Positions 36,486-45,017 of a stretch of DNA of 64,000 nt are shown piece after piece. The notes below the pieces were generated by a model, which searched no databases, was not told the DNA's origin, and saw nothing but the letters and a program-made list of their open reading frames with translations. The translations under genes were made by a program, and so were the position numbers. This DNA comes from Streptomyces griseiscabiei. Its GTDB lineage: Bacteria; Actinomycetota; Actinomycetes; Streptomycetales; Streptomycetaceae. Every line of letters begins with the position of its first letter. Within the stretch, counting starts at the first letter, position 1. The stretch lies in contig NZ_JAGJBZ010000001.1 in the NCBI RefSeq assembly GCF_020010925.1, forward strand, positions 1,054,001-1,118,000. Direction: 5' to 3'.

Positions 36486-38099
36486 TTACCGCGCCGCAGG
36501 CCACGGCACCCCCGGCGCCCGGAAGTACCCCACCCCCATCGCCTCCCACCGCGAAGCCTGCGCGGCGAGCCGCCCCCGATACCCGTCCCACCCGAGCGCG
36601 CCCCTCGGCGACCACCCCAACTCCGCAACCCCCGGCAGCCGAGGAAACACCATGTACTCCACATCCGCCGAGGAGACGATCGTCTCGGTCCACAACGGCG
36701 CCTCGACCCCCCGCACAGCCGCCGCCGGCACCCCCGCCAGATACGCCCCCGGATCCCAGTCGTACGCCCGCCGCACATCCACGTACCCGGCCCAGTCGAG
36801 GCCCAGCGGCGTGTCCTTGTCGTACTTCATGTCGAGATAGATCCGGTCGGCCGGCGACAGAACGACCCCGGTCCCGTTCCGCGCGGCGGCGGCGACCCGC
36901 TCCTTCTCCTCCGCCTCCGTGCTGTCGAGCCCCCAGTACTGCGCGAGAGCGCCCCGCGCGGGGGTCGCCCCGGTCAGCTGGTGCCAGCCGACGACGGTCT
37001 TCCCGTACCGCTCGACGACGGGCTGCACCCGGTCCATGAACTTCACATAGTCCTCGTGGCTGGTGGAGTGCGCCTCGTCCCCGCCGATGTGCAGATACCG
37101 CCCCGGCGTGAGCGCGGCCAGCTCCCGTACGACGTCGTCCACGAAGTCGTACGTCACGTCCTTGTCGACGCACAGGGAGCTGAACCCGACCTCGGTCCCG
37201 GTGTAGAGCGGCGGCGCGACCCCGTCGCAGTTCAGCTCGGCGTAGGACGCGAGGGCCGCGTTGGTGTGGCCGGGCATGTCGATCTCGGGGACGACCTCCA
37301 GATGGCGCGAGGAGGCGTACCGGACGATCTCCCGGTAGTCGTCCTTGGTGTAGAAGCCGCCGGGGCCGCCGCCGACCTGGGTGGAGCCGCCGTACGTCGT
37401 CAGGCGCGGCCAGGAGTCGACGGCGATGCGCCAGCCCTGGTCGTCGGAGAGATGCAGATGCAGCTTGTTGAACTTGTACAGCGCCACCTGGTCGATGTAC
37501 CGCTTGACCTGGTCCACGGTGAAGAAGTGCCGGGAGACGTCCAGCATCACACCGCGCCAGCCGTAGCGCGGGGTGTCCTTGATCGTGCCGCCCGCGACCA
37601 GCCAGGGGCCGGGCTGCACGGAGTCCTTCTCGACGGCGGCGGGCAGGAGTTGGCGCAGGGTCTGCACGGCGTGGAAGAGCCCGGCGGGCGCGCGGGCGGT
37701 GAGGGTGACACCGGAGTGCCCGCTCTCCAGCCGGTAGCCCTCCTGGCCGAGACCCGTCTCCCCGGGGGCCAACCGCAGGCGGATTCCGGCCTCCTGGCGC
37801 TCGGTCAGCGGCAGCCGGTACCCGGTCGAGGGCCGCAGTATCCCGGCGAGGTACTCCCCCACCCGGCGCACCTCGGGCCCGCCGGACACGACGATGCGCG
37901 CGTCGCTCCGCAGCCGGTACGGCGAGCCGTCGGCCCGCACCGAGGCGGGAGCCGGAATCACCCGCCCGAGCGGAGTCGTGGCGGTGTCGGCGCCGGAGTC
38001 GGGGTTCTCGGACACGGGTGCGGCTCCCACGGAGAGGATCCCGGCCGCCACGAGCAGCAGCGAACCGAGAAGGCGGGTCGATCGGTGGCGCGGTCTCAC
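36486..38099 (-). CDS. Secreted beta-N-acetylhexosaminidase (GH20)
   Basis: 537 residues from GTG 38099, chosen because GGAAGGGAG lies 6 bases upstream. Signal peptide about 1-28 (RLLGSLLLVAAGILSVGA). Domain order: GH20b N-domain (about 50-165) and catalytic barrel, with the Asp-Glu pair in HIGGDEAHS (D341, E342) used for substrate-assisted hydrolysis. It releases GlcNAc from chitobiose or similar at the cell surface. Position matches SCO2786, a characterised hexosaminidase. A DasR-like box stands about 57 bases upstream, tying it to GlcNAc control. Confidence 0.92.
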   Translation of the reverse strand: MRPRHRSTRLLGSLLLVAAGILSVGAAPVSENPDSGADTATTPLGRVIPAPASVRADGSPYRLRSDARIVVSGGPEVRRVGEYLAGILRPSTGYRLPLTERQEAGIRLRLAPGETGLGQEGYRLESGHSGVTLTARAPAGLFHAVQTLRQLLPAAVEKDSVQPGPWLVAGGTIKDTPRYGWRGVMLDVSRHFFTVDQVKRYIDQVALYKFNKLHLHLSDDQGWRIAVDSWPRLTTYGGSTQVGGGPGGFYTKDDYREIVRYASSRHLEVVPEIDMPGHTNAALASYAELNCDGVAPPLYTGTEVGFSSLCVDKDVTYDFVDDVVRELAALTPGRYLHIGGDEAHSTSHEDYVKFMDRVQPVVERYGKTVVGWHQLTGATPARGALAQYWGLDSTEAEEKERVAAAARNGTGVVLSPADRIYLDMKYDKDTPLGLDWAGYVDVRRAYDWDPGAYLAGVPAAAVRGVEAPLWTETIVSSADVEYMVFPRLPGVAELGWSPRGALGWDGYRGRLAAQASRWEAMGVGYFRAPGVPWPAAR

Positions 38100-38155
38100 A
38101 AGGTGCTCCCTTCCACAACCGAACGGACGACACCACCATCCCCGCAAGAACCCCT

Positions 38156-38171
38156 TCAGGTCTAGACCATC
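38156..38171. promoter_or_regulatory. DasR-responsive element (dre)
   Basis: TCAGGTCTAGACCATC contains the full palindromic core GGTCTAGACC of the dre consensus ACTGGTCTAGACCACT (12 of 16 bases match). It sits between the divergent hexosaminidase and DUF4429 genes. DasR, relieved by glucosamine-6-phosphate, would repress hexosaminidase here. Confidence 0.85.
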
Positions 38172-38202
38172 TCACCCACCGACCGATGGAACAATCCCTG
38201 TC

Positions 38203-39078
38203 ATGGCGGAAATCCTCCAGCGGGACGGCACATGGACCTTCGACGGCGACACCCTGCGGCTGACCCCGGGCCGCGACAAGAACGTGAGTCTGCTCCGCAA
38301 GACCCTCGGTGAACTCTCCGTCCCGCTGGGCGCGTTGGCGGGCATCTCCTTCGAGCAGGGCAAGAAGTCGGGCAGGCTGCGGCTGCGGCTGCGCGACGGC
38401 TCCGACCCGCTGCTCCAGGCGACCGGCGGCCGGCTCGCCGACTCCAACGACCCGTACCAGCTGAGCGTCGACTCCGACTGGTACGGCGTCGCCGAGTACT
38501 TCGTGGACGAGATCCGCAACGCGCTGCTGCTGGACGAGGTGCCGACCGACGCGGTGGACACCTATCTGCTGGCCGGCCCGGCGGTCCCGCTCTCCGTCTC
38601 CGCCGGGGACGGCACCGCGAGCTTCGACGGCGACCACGTACGCCTGGAGTGGAACTGGAAGACGGAGGACTCCAAAGCGGCGTCCGGGGCGCGCACACTG
38701 TCCCTGGCGGACATAGCGGGCGTCGAGTGGCAGCCCTCGGTCGGCCTGGAGAACGGCCACCTCCGCTTCTCCGTGCGGAACGCGCCGACCAAGGCGCCGC
38801 CCAAGTACGACCCCAACTCCGTGGAGCTGTGGGGCTTCAAGAAGGACCCGCTGATGGCCCTGGTCGCGGCGGCCGTGCAGGCGCGGCTCCCGCATCCGGC
38901 GGCCCCCGTGCCCGGGCGGCTGCCCCCGCCGGCCGCGGACCGGGCCACGCCCGCCCCCGAGGAGGACCACGACGCCCTGCTGCGCCGTCTGCGCGAACTG
39001 GGCGACCTCCACCGGTCCGGGGTGCTCACGGACGAGGAGTTCACCCTGGCCAAACAGGCGGTCCTCAAGCGCCTGTGA
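38203..39078 (+). CDS. DUF4429 protein with C-terminal SHOCT domain
   Basis: 291 residues from ATG 38203. Two DUF4429 repeats are visible: residues 1-110 (RDGTWTFDGDTLRLTPGRDK) and about 125-225 (GTASFDGDHVRLEWNWKTED, then LADIAGVEWQPSVGLENGHL), each PH-like in pattern. After a Pro/Ala linker the last 35 residues form a SHOCT motif (LLRRLRELGDLHRSGVLTDE). No signal or membrane segment. Function unknown; SHOCT segments often mediate oligomerisation. It shares its upstream region with the hexosaminidase. Confidence 0.85.
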   Translation: MAEILQRDGTWTFDGDTLRLTPGRDKNVSLLRKTLGELSVPLGALAGISFEQGKKSGRLRLRLRDGSDPLLQATGGRLADSNDPYQLSVDSDWYGVAEYFVDEIRNALLLDEVPTDAVDTYLLAGPAVPLSVSAGDGTASFDGDHVRLEWNWKTEDSKAASGARTLSLADIAGVEWQPSVGLENGHLRFSVRNAPTKAPPKYDPNSVELWGFKKDPLMALVAAAVQARLPHPAAPVPGRLPPPAADRATPAPEEDHDALLRRLRELGDLHRSGVLTDEEFTLAKQAVLKRL

Positions 39079-39112
39079 CACGCGTGAGGACCGCCCGTAC
39101 CGAGGGGTGGGG

Positions 39113-40711
39113 TCACTTGGCCCGGCGCGCCACCGTGAAGTGGTCGACCTGCGCGCCGGTCTCGGCGATGCCGCGCACGGTCAGCGTGGCGTAGTGCCCC
39201 TTCGGCGCGGGCTTCACGTCCACCCGCAGGAAGGAGTAGTCGAGGTAGCGCACCCGCGACCAGGCGACGGTCTCGTTCTGCTTGCCGTCCTTCACGTTGA
39301 TGTACGAGGAGACCGACTCGACCTCGTTCTCGTGGCCCTCGTAGGACAGCGGGGCGCTGAAGGCGTAGAGGCTGCGGCCGGCCGCGCCCGCCGTGACATA
39401 GACCACGCCCTCGGTCTCCGGGTACGCCGTGCCGCCGATCGGGAGCTTCTTCCTCACCGCGCCGCCCTTGATGACGTCGGTGCGCTCGTACTGGTGGTTG
39501 TGGCCGTTGATGACCAGGTCCACCGAGTACTTCTCGAACAGCGGCACCCACTCCTGTCGCACGCCGCCTTCCGAGGCGTGCGCCGTGGAGGTGCAGTACG
39601 CGCAGTGGTGGAAGAAGACCACGACGAAGTCGATGTCACGGGAGGCGCGGAACTTCTTCAGCCGCGCCTCCAGCCACTTGGTCTGGGTGCCGCCGGAGAT
39701 GCCGAGGTTGGCCGGGATCTCGAAGGAGATGTCGTTGGCGTCGAGGGAGATGACGGCCGTGTTGCCGTAGACGAAGGAGTAGACGCCCGGCAGGTTCTTC
39801 CGGTCGGGGCCGTTGTCGGGGAGGTTCCAGCGGGCCTCCTCGCCGCCGTAGCCGTTGGGCGAGTACCAGGCCTCCATGTCGTGGTTGCCGTAGGCGGGCA
39901 TCCACGGCACGGACTTGGCGACGGACTCGGTCTGGGCCAGGAACTGGTCCCACACCCGGGAGTCGAAGCCGGTGTCGGCGGTCTTGCCCTGCCCGGCCGG
40001 GTCGGCGTAGGCGATGTCACCGGCGTGCAGGTGGAAGGCCGGGTTCTGGCCGAGCAGCAGGCTGTTGTTGGCGAGGCCGTGGTAGCCGACGCCCTCGTCG
40101 CCGAAGGCGGTGAAGGTGAAGGGCGCCTTGTGGGCGGGGGCGGTGATGAAGGTGCCGAGGGTGCCCAGCAGACGCGGCTCGGCCGGGTCGAAGCCGGCGT
40201 GGCCGACCCCGTAGTAGTAGGTCCGGCCCGGCTTGAGGTGGGTCAGCTCGGCGTGGACGTAGTACTGCGTGTGATCGCCGCTCGCGCCGACGCCGGCCGG
40301 GGTGAAGAGGGTGCGGACCTCGGCGTCGATGCGGCGGGAGAGGTCCTGCGGGTGGGCGCCGATCCGGATGAACGGCTTCTTCACGGCGACCGGGACCTGC
40401 CAGGAGACGGTGACCTCGGTGCGCGGGTCGTTGCCGAAGGCGAGGTGACGGCCGAAGGGGGCGACGAGGGAGCCGTCGACGCGCTCGGTGCTCGTACGGG
40501 CCCGGGTGGGGACGGAGGTGCGGAGCGCGGCCGGGGTGGCGGCCTGGGCCGTGGCCGGCACGAACGCGCCGCCCGCGACGGCGCCGAGCGTGACGGCGCC
40601 GCCTCTGATCATCGAGCGGCGGGAGAACGTGGAGCGCAGGTACTCGTGCTGCTCGGCCATGCTCATGCGCTCGGCCAGCTGCTCGGGTACGCCCATACGA
40701 GGAATGTCCAT
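39113..40711 (-). CDS. Tat-exported purple acid phosphatase-like metallophosphoesterase
   Basis: 532 residues. Twin-arginine signal SRRSMIRGGAVTLGAVAG (about 30-47) after a cytoplasmic lead; later ATGs at 40696 and 40666 are possible starts. A fibronectin-like PAP N-domain (about 90-190) precedes the calcineurin-like domain with GDEGVGYHG, YGNHDMEAW and NGHNHQYERTD, the metal-binding blocks. Probably an extracellular phosphatase acting on phosphomonoesters or nucleotides. A 7-bp hairpin (40725-40741) lies just upstream. Confidence 0.88.
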   Translation of the reverse strand: MDIPRMGVPEQLAERMSMAEQHEYLRSTFSRRSMIRGGAVTLGAVAGGAFVPATAQAATPAALRTSVPTRARTSTERVDGSLVAPFGRHLAFGNDPRTEVTVSWQVPVAVKKPFIRIGAHPQDLSRRIDAEVRTLFTPAGVGASGDHTQYYVHAELTHLKPGRTYYYGVGHAGFDPAEPRLLGTLGTFITAPAHKAPFTFTAFGDEGVGYHGLANNSLLLGQNPAFHLHAGDIAYADPAGQGKTADTGFDSRVWDQFLAQTESVAKSVPWMPAYGNHDMEAWYSPNGYGGEEARWNLPDNGPDRKNLPGVYSFVYGNTAVISLDANDISFEIPANLGISGGTQTKWLEARLKKFRASRDIDFVVVFFHHCAYCTSTAHASEGGVRQEWVPLFEKYSVDLVINGHNHQYERTDVIKGGAVRKKLPIGGTAYPETEGVVYVTAGAAGRSLYAFSAPLSYEGHENEVESVSSYINVKDGKQNETVAWSRVRYLDYSFLRVDVKPAPKGHYATLTVRGIAETGAQVDHFTVARRAK

Positions 40712-40882
40712 GACGTCCGAAAGTCGTCGCCTCAGGCGACGGGATGCGGACCGCCGGATGGACAGCTCACGAACAGGCCCTCATAACACATTCAACGTTC
40801 CCCCAAGGGTCAGTAACAGCACCCTGCCCGATATCGGGCAGATTTCTTGCGTAACCCTCTCCCTTCCCCCAGGATCTACCGA

Positions 40883-41140
40883 GTGCACGACGAACTTGTT
40901 GATCATTTGACGCGGTCCTCACCCCTCAGCCGGGGCGAGGCACTGCGGGTGGTCCAGGACGTGCTCGCCTACTTCGACGAGACGACCGAGGAGTTCGTCC
41001 GTCGCCGCCACCGCGAGCTCCAGGCCCAGGGCCTGGTCAACGCGACGATCTTCGAACGCATCGAGGCGGACCTGAAGTACCGCGCGGTCGCGCCGCCGGA
41101 GCTCACGCTCAGGCAGCTGCGCCGCATCGTCTACGGCTGA
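40883..41140 (+). CDS. Small conserved protein upstream of glmS
   Basis: 85 residues from GTG 40883 with AGGA upstream; the frame could extend 12 codons to a weaker start at 40847. Highly charged helical protein (SPLSRGEALRVVQDVLAYFD; RRHRELQAQGLVNATIFERI; LTLRQLRRIVYG at the end), cytosolic. Length, codon use and position 27 bases before glmS indicate a real gene, likely co-transcribed with it. I do not recognise a family. Confidence 0.7.
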   Translation: MHDELVDHLTRSSPLSRGEALRVVQDVLAYFDETTEEFVRRRHRELQAQGLVNATIFERIEADLKYRAVAPPELTLRQLRRIVYG

Positions 41141-41167
41141 ACATCCACGACTAGGGGATACGTATAT

Positions 41168-42985
41168 ATGTGCGGGATTGTCGGTTACATCGGCAAGCGC
41201 GATGTGGCGCCGCTGCTCCTGGAGGGCCTGCAGCGCCTGGAGTACCGGGGCTACGACTCGGCGGGCATAGTGGTCACCTCGCCCAAGACGGCCGGTCTGA
41301 AGATGGTCAAGGCCAAGGGCCGCGTCCGTGACCTGGAGGCCAAGGTCCCCGCGCGCTTCAAGGGCACCACCGGCATCGCGCACACCCGCTGGGCCACCCA
41401 CGGCGCCCCCTCCGACGTCAACGCGCACCCGCACATGTCGGCCGACAGCAAGGTCGCCGTCGTCCACAACGGCATCATCGACAACGCTTCCGACCTGCGG
41501 AAGAAGCTCGAAGCCGACGGCGTCGAGTTCCTCTCCGAGACGGACACCGAGGTCCTCACCCACCTCATCGCCCGCTCCCAGGCCACCACCCTGGAGGAGA
41601 AGGTCCGCCAGGCGCTGCGCATCGTCGAGGGCACGTACGGCATCGCCGTCATGCACGCCGACTTCAACGACCGCATCGTCGTCGCCCGCAACGGCTCCCC
41701 CGTCGTGCTCGGCATCGGCGAGAAGGAGATGTTCGTCGCCTCGGACATAGCGGCACTGGTCGCCCACACCCGCCAGATCGTCACCCTCGACGACGGCGAG
41801 ATGGCCACCCTCAAGGCCGACGACTTCCGCACCTACACCACCGAGGGCACCCGCACCACGGCGGAGCCCACCACCGTGGAGTGGGAGGCCGCCTCGTACG
41901 ACATGGGCGGCCACGACACGTACATGCACAAGGAGATCCACGAGCAGGCCGACGCCGTGGACCGCGTGCTGCGCGGCCGGATCGACGACCGCTTCTCCAC
42001 CGTGCACCTCGGCGGCCTCAACCTGGACGCCCGCGAGGCGCGCCAGATCCGCCGCGTGAAGATCCTCGGCTGCGGCACCTCGTACCACGCGGGCATGATC
42101 GGCGCCCAGATGATCGAGGAGCTGGCCCGTATCCCCGCCGACGCCGAGCCGGCGTCGGAGTTCCGCTACCGCAACGCGGTCGTCGACCCCGACACCCTGT
42201 ACATCGCCGTCTCCCAGTCCGGCGAGACGTACGACGTGCTGGCGGCCGTGCAGGAGCTGAAGCGCAAGGGCGCGCGGGTGCTGGGCGTGGTGAACGTGGT
42301 CGGCTCCGCGATCGCCCGTGAGGCGGACGGCGGCATCTACGTCCACGCGGGCCCCGAGGTCTGCGTCGTCTCCACCAAGTGCTTCACCAACACCACGGTC
42401 GCCTTCGCCCTGCTGGCGCTGCACCTGGGCCGCACCCGTGACCTCTCCGTCCGCGACGGCAAGCGGATCATCGCGGGCCTGCGCAAGCTGCCCGCGCAGA
42501 TCGCCGAGATGCTGGAGCAGGAGGAGGCGATCAAGAAGCTGGCCCAGGAGTACGCCGAGGCCCGCTCGATGCTCTTCATCGGCCGCGTCCGGGGCTACCC
42601 GGTGGCCCGTGAGGCCTCCCTGAAGCTCAAGGAGGTCTCCTACATCCACGCGGAGGCCTACCCCGCCTCCGAGCTGAAGCACGGCCCGCTGGCGCTCATC
42701 GAGCCCGCCCTCCCGACGGTCGCCATCGTCCCCGACGACGACCTGCTGGAGAAGAACCGCGCCGCGCTGGAGGAGATCAAGGCCCGCAGCGGCAAGATCC
42801 TCGCCGTCGCCCACCGCGAGCAGGAGAAGGCCGACCAGACGATCGTCGTCCCCAAGAACGAGGACGAGCTGGACCCGATCCTGATGGGCATCCCCCTCCA
42901 ACTCCTCGCCTACCACACGGCGTTGGCGCTGGGCCGGGACATCGACAAGCCGCGCAACCTCGCCAAGTCGGTGACGGTGGAGTAG
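41168..42985 (+). CDS. glmS: Glutamine-fructose-6-phosphate aminotransferase
   Basis: 605 residues, complete. N-terminal glutamine amidotransferase with catalytic Cys directly after Met (MCGIVGYIGKRDVAP) and TRWATHGAPS; C-terminal SIS domains with GCGTSYHAG (about 301) and SQSGETYDVL (about 349), and the conserved tail NLAKSVTVE. It makes glucosamine-6-phosphate, the cell-wall precursor and also the DasR effector. It corresponds to one of two glmS genes in S. coelicolor (SCO2789). AGGGGA lies 9 bases upstream. Confidence 0.94.
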   Translation: MCGIVGYIGKRDVAPLLLEGLQRLEYRGYDSAGIVVTSPKTAGLKMVKAKGRVRDLEAKVPARFKGTTGIAHTRWATHGAPSDVNAHPHMSADSKVAVVHNGIIDNASDLRKKLEADGVEFLSETDTEVLTHLIARSQATTLEEKVRQALRIVEGTYGIAVMHADFNDRIVVARNGSPVVLGIGEKEMFVASDIAALVAHTRQIVTLDDGEMATLKADDFRTYTTEGTRTTAEPTTVEWEAASYDMGGHDTYMHKEIHEQADAVDRVLRGRIDDRFSTVHLGGLNLDAREARQIRRVKILGCGTSYHAGMIGAQMIEELARIPADAEPASEFRYRNAVVDPDTLYIAVSQSGETYDVLAAVQELKRKGARVLGVVNVVGSAIAREADGGIYVHAGPEVCVVSTKCFTNTTVAFALLALHLGRTRDLSVRDGKRIIAGLRKLPAQIAEMLEQEEAIKKLAQEYAEARSMLFIGRVRGYPVAREASLKLKEVSYIHAEAYPASELKHGPLALIEPALPTVAIVPDDDLLEKNRAALEEIKARSGKILAVAHREQEKADQTIVVPKNEDELDPILMGIPLQLLAYHTALALGRDIDKPRNLAKSVTVE

Positions 42986-43010
42986 CGGTCCCTCCTCAGG
43001 AGAGACGAAG

Positions 43011-43053
43011 ACGGACCCCCACGTGATGCCACCCATCACAAGGGGGTCCGTTC
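43011..43053 (+). terminator. Hairpin after glmS
   Basis: ACGGACCCCC (43011-43020) pairs with GGGGGTCCGT (43042-43051); an inner stem GTGATG/CATCAC (43023-43028 / 43034-43039) stacks inside. It stands 25 bases after the stop. Confidence 0.8.
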
Positions 43054-43210
43054 CATGACGCCGAGGGTCGCCCAACCTCCCCGCGCCGCTGCCAACTACC
43101 GTGGCCGTCACACCACTCGGTCCGGCATCACGCGGGTTATGCCCTTCACAAGGACACAAACACCCCTACGCGCCAGTAGACTTACGGGTTTCCGAAAGTC
43201 GTCCCGAAGG

Positions 43211-43741
43211 TCAGGGAATGACGATGACGGGCCGCTGCGCCCGCTTCGCGAGCCGCCCCGCGACCGACCCGAAGAGCCGCCCCACGAGCCCGTGCGTCGA
43301 CCCGACGACGATCGCGTCGGCCTCGTACTCCCGTCCCACCTCTTCGAGTTCGTGGCAGATGTCGCCACCGCGCTCGACGAGGATCCAGGGCACTTCGGCG
43401 AGATAGTCGGCGCAGGCCAGCTCCAGCCCGAGCACTTCGGTCCGGTGGTCGGGGACGTCGACGAAGACGGGTGGCTCGCAGCCGGCCCACACGGTCGTGG
43501 GCAGCCGGTTGGCGACATGCACGATGATCAGGCCCGAGCCTGAGCGGCGGGCCATGCCGATGGCGTACGCGAGGGCGCGCTCACTGGACGTCGAGCCGTC
43601 GAAGCCGACGACGACGCCGTGTTTGAAGGCGGGATCGCAGGAGGGGCGTGTCTCTTCCGCCGCAAGGGGCTCGGCCGCCGTGTGATCGGCGACGGGCCGC
43701 CGCTTGCGGTCCGCGGAGTCGAAGAATTCTTGACCGGCCAT
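43211..43741 (-). CDS. Universal stress protein
   Basis: 176 residues. A 40-residue N-terminal extension precedes a single UspA domain with VVVGFDGSTSSERALAYAI and the ATP-binding loop VVGSTHGLVGRLFGSVAGRL followed by a C-terminal RPVIVIP. The G-2x-G-9x-G(S/T) pattern suggests ATP binding. Cytosolic; no obvious operon partner. Convergent with glmS. Confidence 0.88.
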   Translation of the reverse strand: MAGQEFFDSADRKRRPVADHTAAEPLAAEETRPSCDPAFKHGVVVGFDGSTSSERALAYAIGMARRSGSGLIIVHVANRLPTTVWAGCEPPVFVDVPDHRTEVLGLELACADYLAEVPWILVERGGDICHELEEVGREYEADAIVVGSTHGLVGRLFGSVAGRLAKRAQRPVIVIP

Positions 43742-44198
43742 GGGTGTCTCGGCGTTTGGATCCTCGTGTGGGACGACGTGGATGGGACGTCAGTGTGCGG
43801 CGGAGCCGTGTCCGGGAATCATCTTCCCAACCCCATACCCCCAAGGGTACGACCGCACGCCTCCTCCGCCCAGATCCCGCACCGGCTGCGCGGGGTTCCA
43901 GGGAGCATGCACGAGCACCGCCCCGTAACGCAATGGTTGCTGCCCCGTACAGCCGGTTTCCACAGCCGTACGCGAGCCGTACGTGCGCGGGGGCGGCACT
44001 GCCCCCGCACAGGTCCGCATACTCACCGCGTTCCAGGGCAGCCGAGCCGCTGTACGCCTCGCCTCGCCTCGCCCCGACGGCAACCCGATCGAGGGGCGTA
44101 CGCAACACAAGCAACACCGGCAACACCAGTGACCGACGGGTCGAACACGCGTTGAACCCTCGTAAGCCGATCCCGAGGGAGCCAGGAGGGAGCCCGCA
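43742..44198. other. Intergenic region, no gene seen
   Basis: 457 bases between the divergent universal stress gene and the small membrane protein. Codon structure is absent in all frames by eye, and AT content is higher around 43800-43850. It probably holds promoters for both. Nothing else recognised. Confidence 0.5.
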
Positions 44199-44639
44199 GT
44201 GTCCGCACCCCGCACAGCGCCCCGCGTCGCGCCCCAGTCCGCCCCCGAACCCGTAGCCCGAGCCGAAACCCGAGCCGCCGAGATCCCCCCGCCCTCGGCC
44301 CCGGTCCCGCCCTCCGCCGCTCCCGCTCCCGTCTCCCCCTCCGCCCCCGCCGAGACCGCCACGGACGTGGTCCGCTGGGCGGCCTTCAGCTGCGTCCTGG
44401 TCCCGGTGGTCCTCGTCTGGTACGGCACCTCCCTCGCCGGCGCGACGGGCGCCGCCCTGGGCCTCGCCGCCGTCACCGGCGTCTGCCGCGTCCTGCTGCG
44501 CCAGTCCGAACGCGGTGCGGCACGGGCCGCCCGTTCGATGGCCGAAGATCGCACCCCCCGGCACGGCCGACGCGGACGCTCCGCCTCCGGGGCGCACAGG
44601 GGCGGACGGAACTCCGGCCCGAGTACGCCGGTCGACTGA
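44199..44639 (+). CDS. Small membrane protein upstream of adpA
   Basis: 146 residues, GTG start with AGGAGGG 8 bases upstream. A Pro/Ala-rich cytoplasmic N-terminus (about 1-50) leads to two adjacent membrane segments (WAAFSCVLVPVVLVWYG and TGAALGLAAVTGVCRVLL, about 65-105) and a basic, low-complexity tail. No family recognised. It occupies the same place before adpA as a hypothetical gene in S. coelicolor, so is probably conserved. Confidence 0.65.
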   Translation: MSAPRTAPRVAPQSAPEPVARAETRAAEIPPPSAPVPPSAAPAPVSPSAPAETATDVVRWAAFSCVLVPVVLVWYGTSLAGATGAALGLAAVTGVCRVLLRQSERGAARAARSMAEDRTPRHGRRGRSASGAHRGGRNSGPSTPVD

Positions 44640-45017
44640 CCGGTTTCCGCGCACACCCCCGTATCTTTTCAGCCAACTTCGGCCACCTGCACATCCCTTG
44701 GTCGAACACCCCTCCACCCCCCGTTCGACCTGCACTGAAAGGGGTCCAGGGGCCGCGCGCACCCTACGTGGACCGGCCACTGGGACGAGGCGTACTTCCC
44801 TGCACGGCCCACGAGTGCAACGCTTCGTGATCGAATGCTTCACGCCAAGTTGCCATGTCGACAATGTGCCGGATGCCGAACTGGTCACGCCGGCACCACG
44901 GGACACAGTAGATTCGATCATGACTGTCTTATGGCGGGGGACTCGTGCAGGACCAAGGGGAAACGTGCAGGAGCGACACAACCGAGGAGCCGCGACCACC
45001 GAGGGGGGCTTAGCAGT
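44640..45017. other. adpA upstream region
   Basis: 378 bases before adpA with no gene. In other streptomycetes a long adpA leader and upstream area carries binding sites for the gamma-butyrolactone receptor, AdpA itself and BldD. I see AT-richer patches (about 44660-44690 and 44905-44935) but cannot define a site by eye. Confidence 0.5.
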
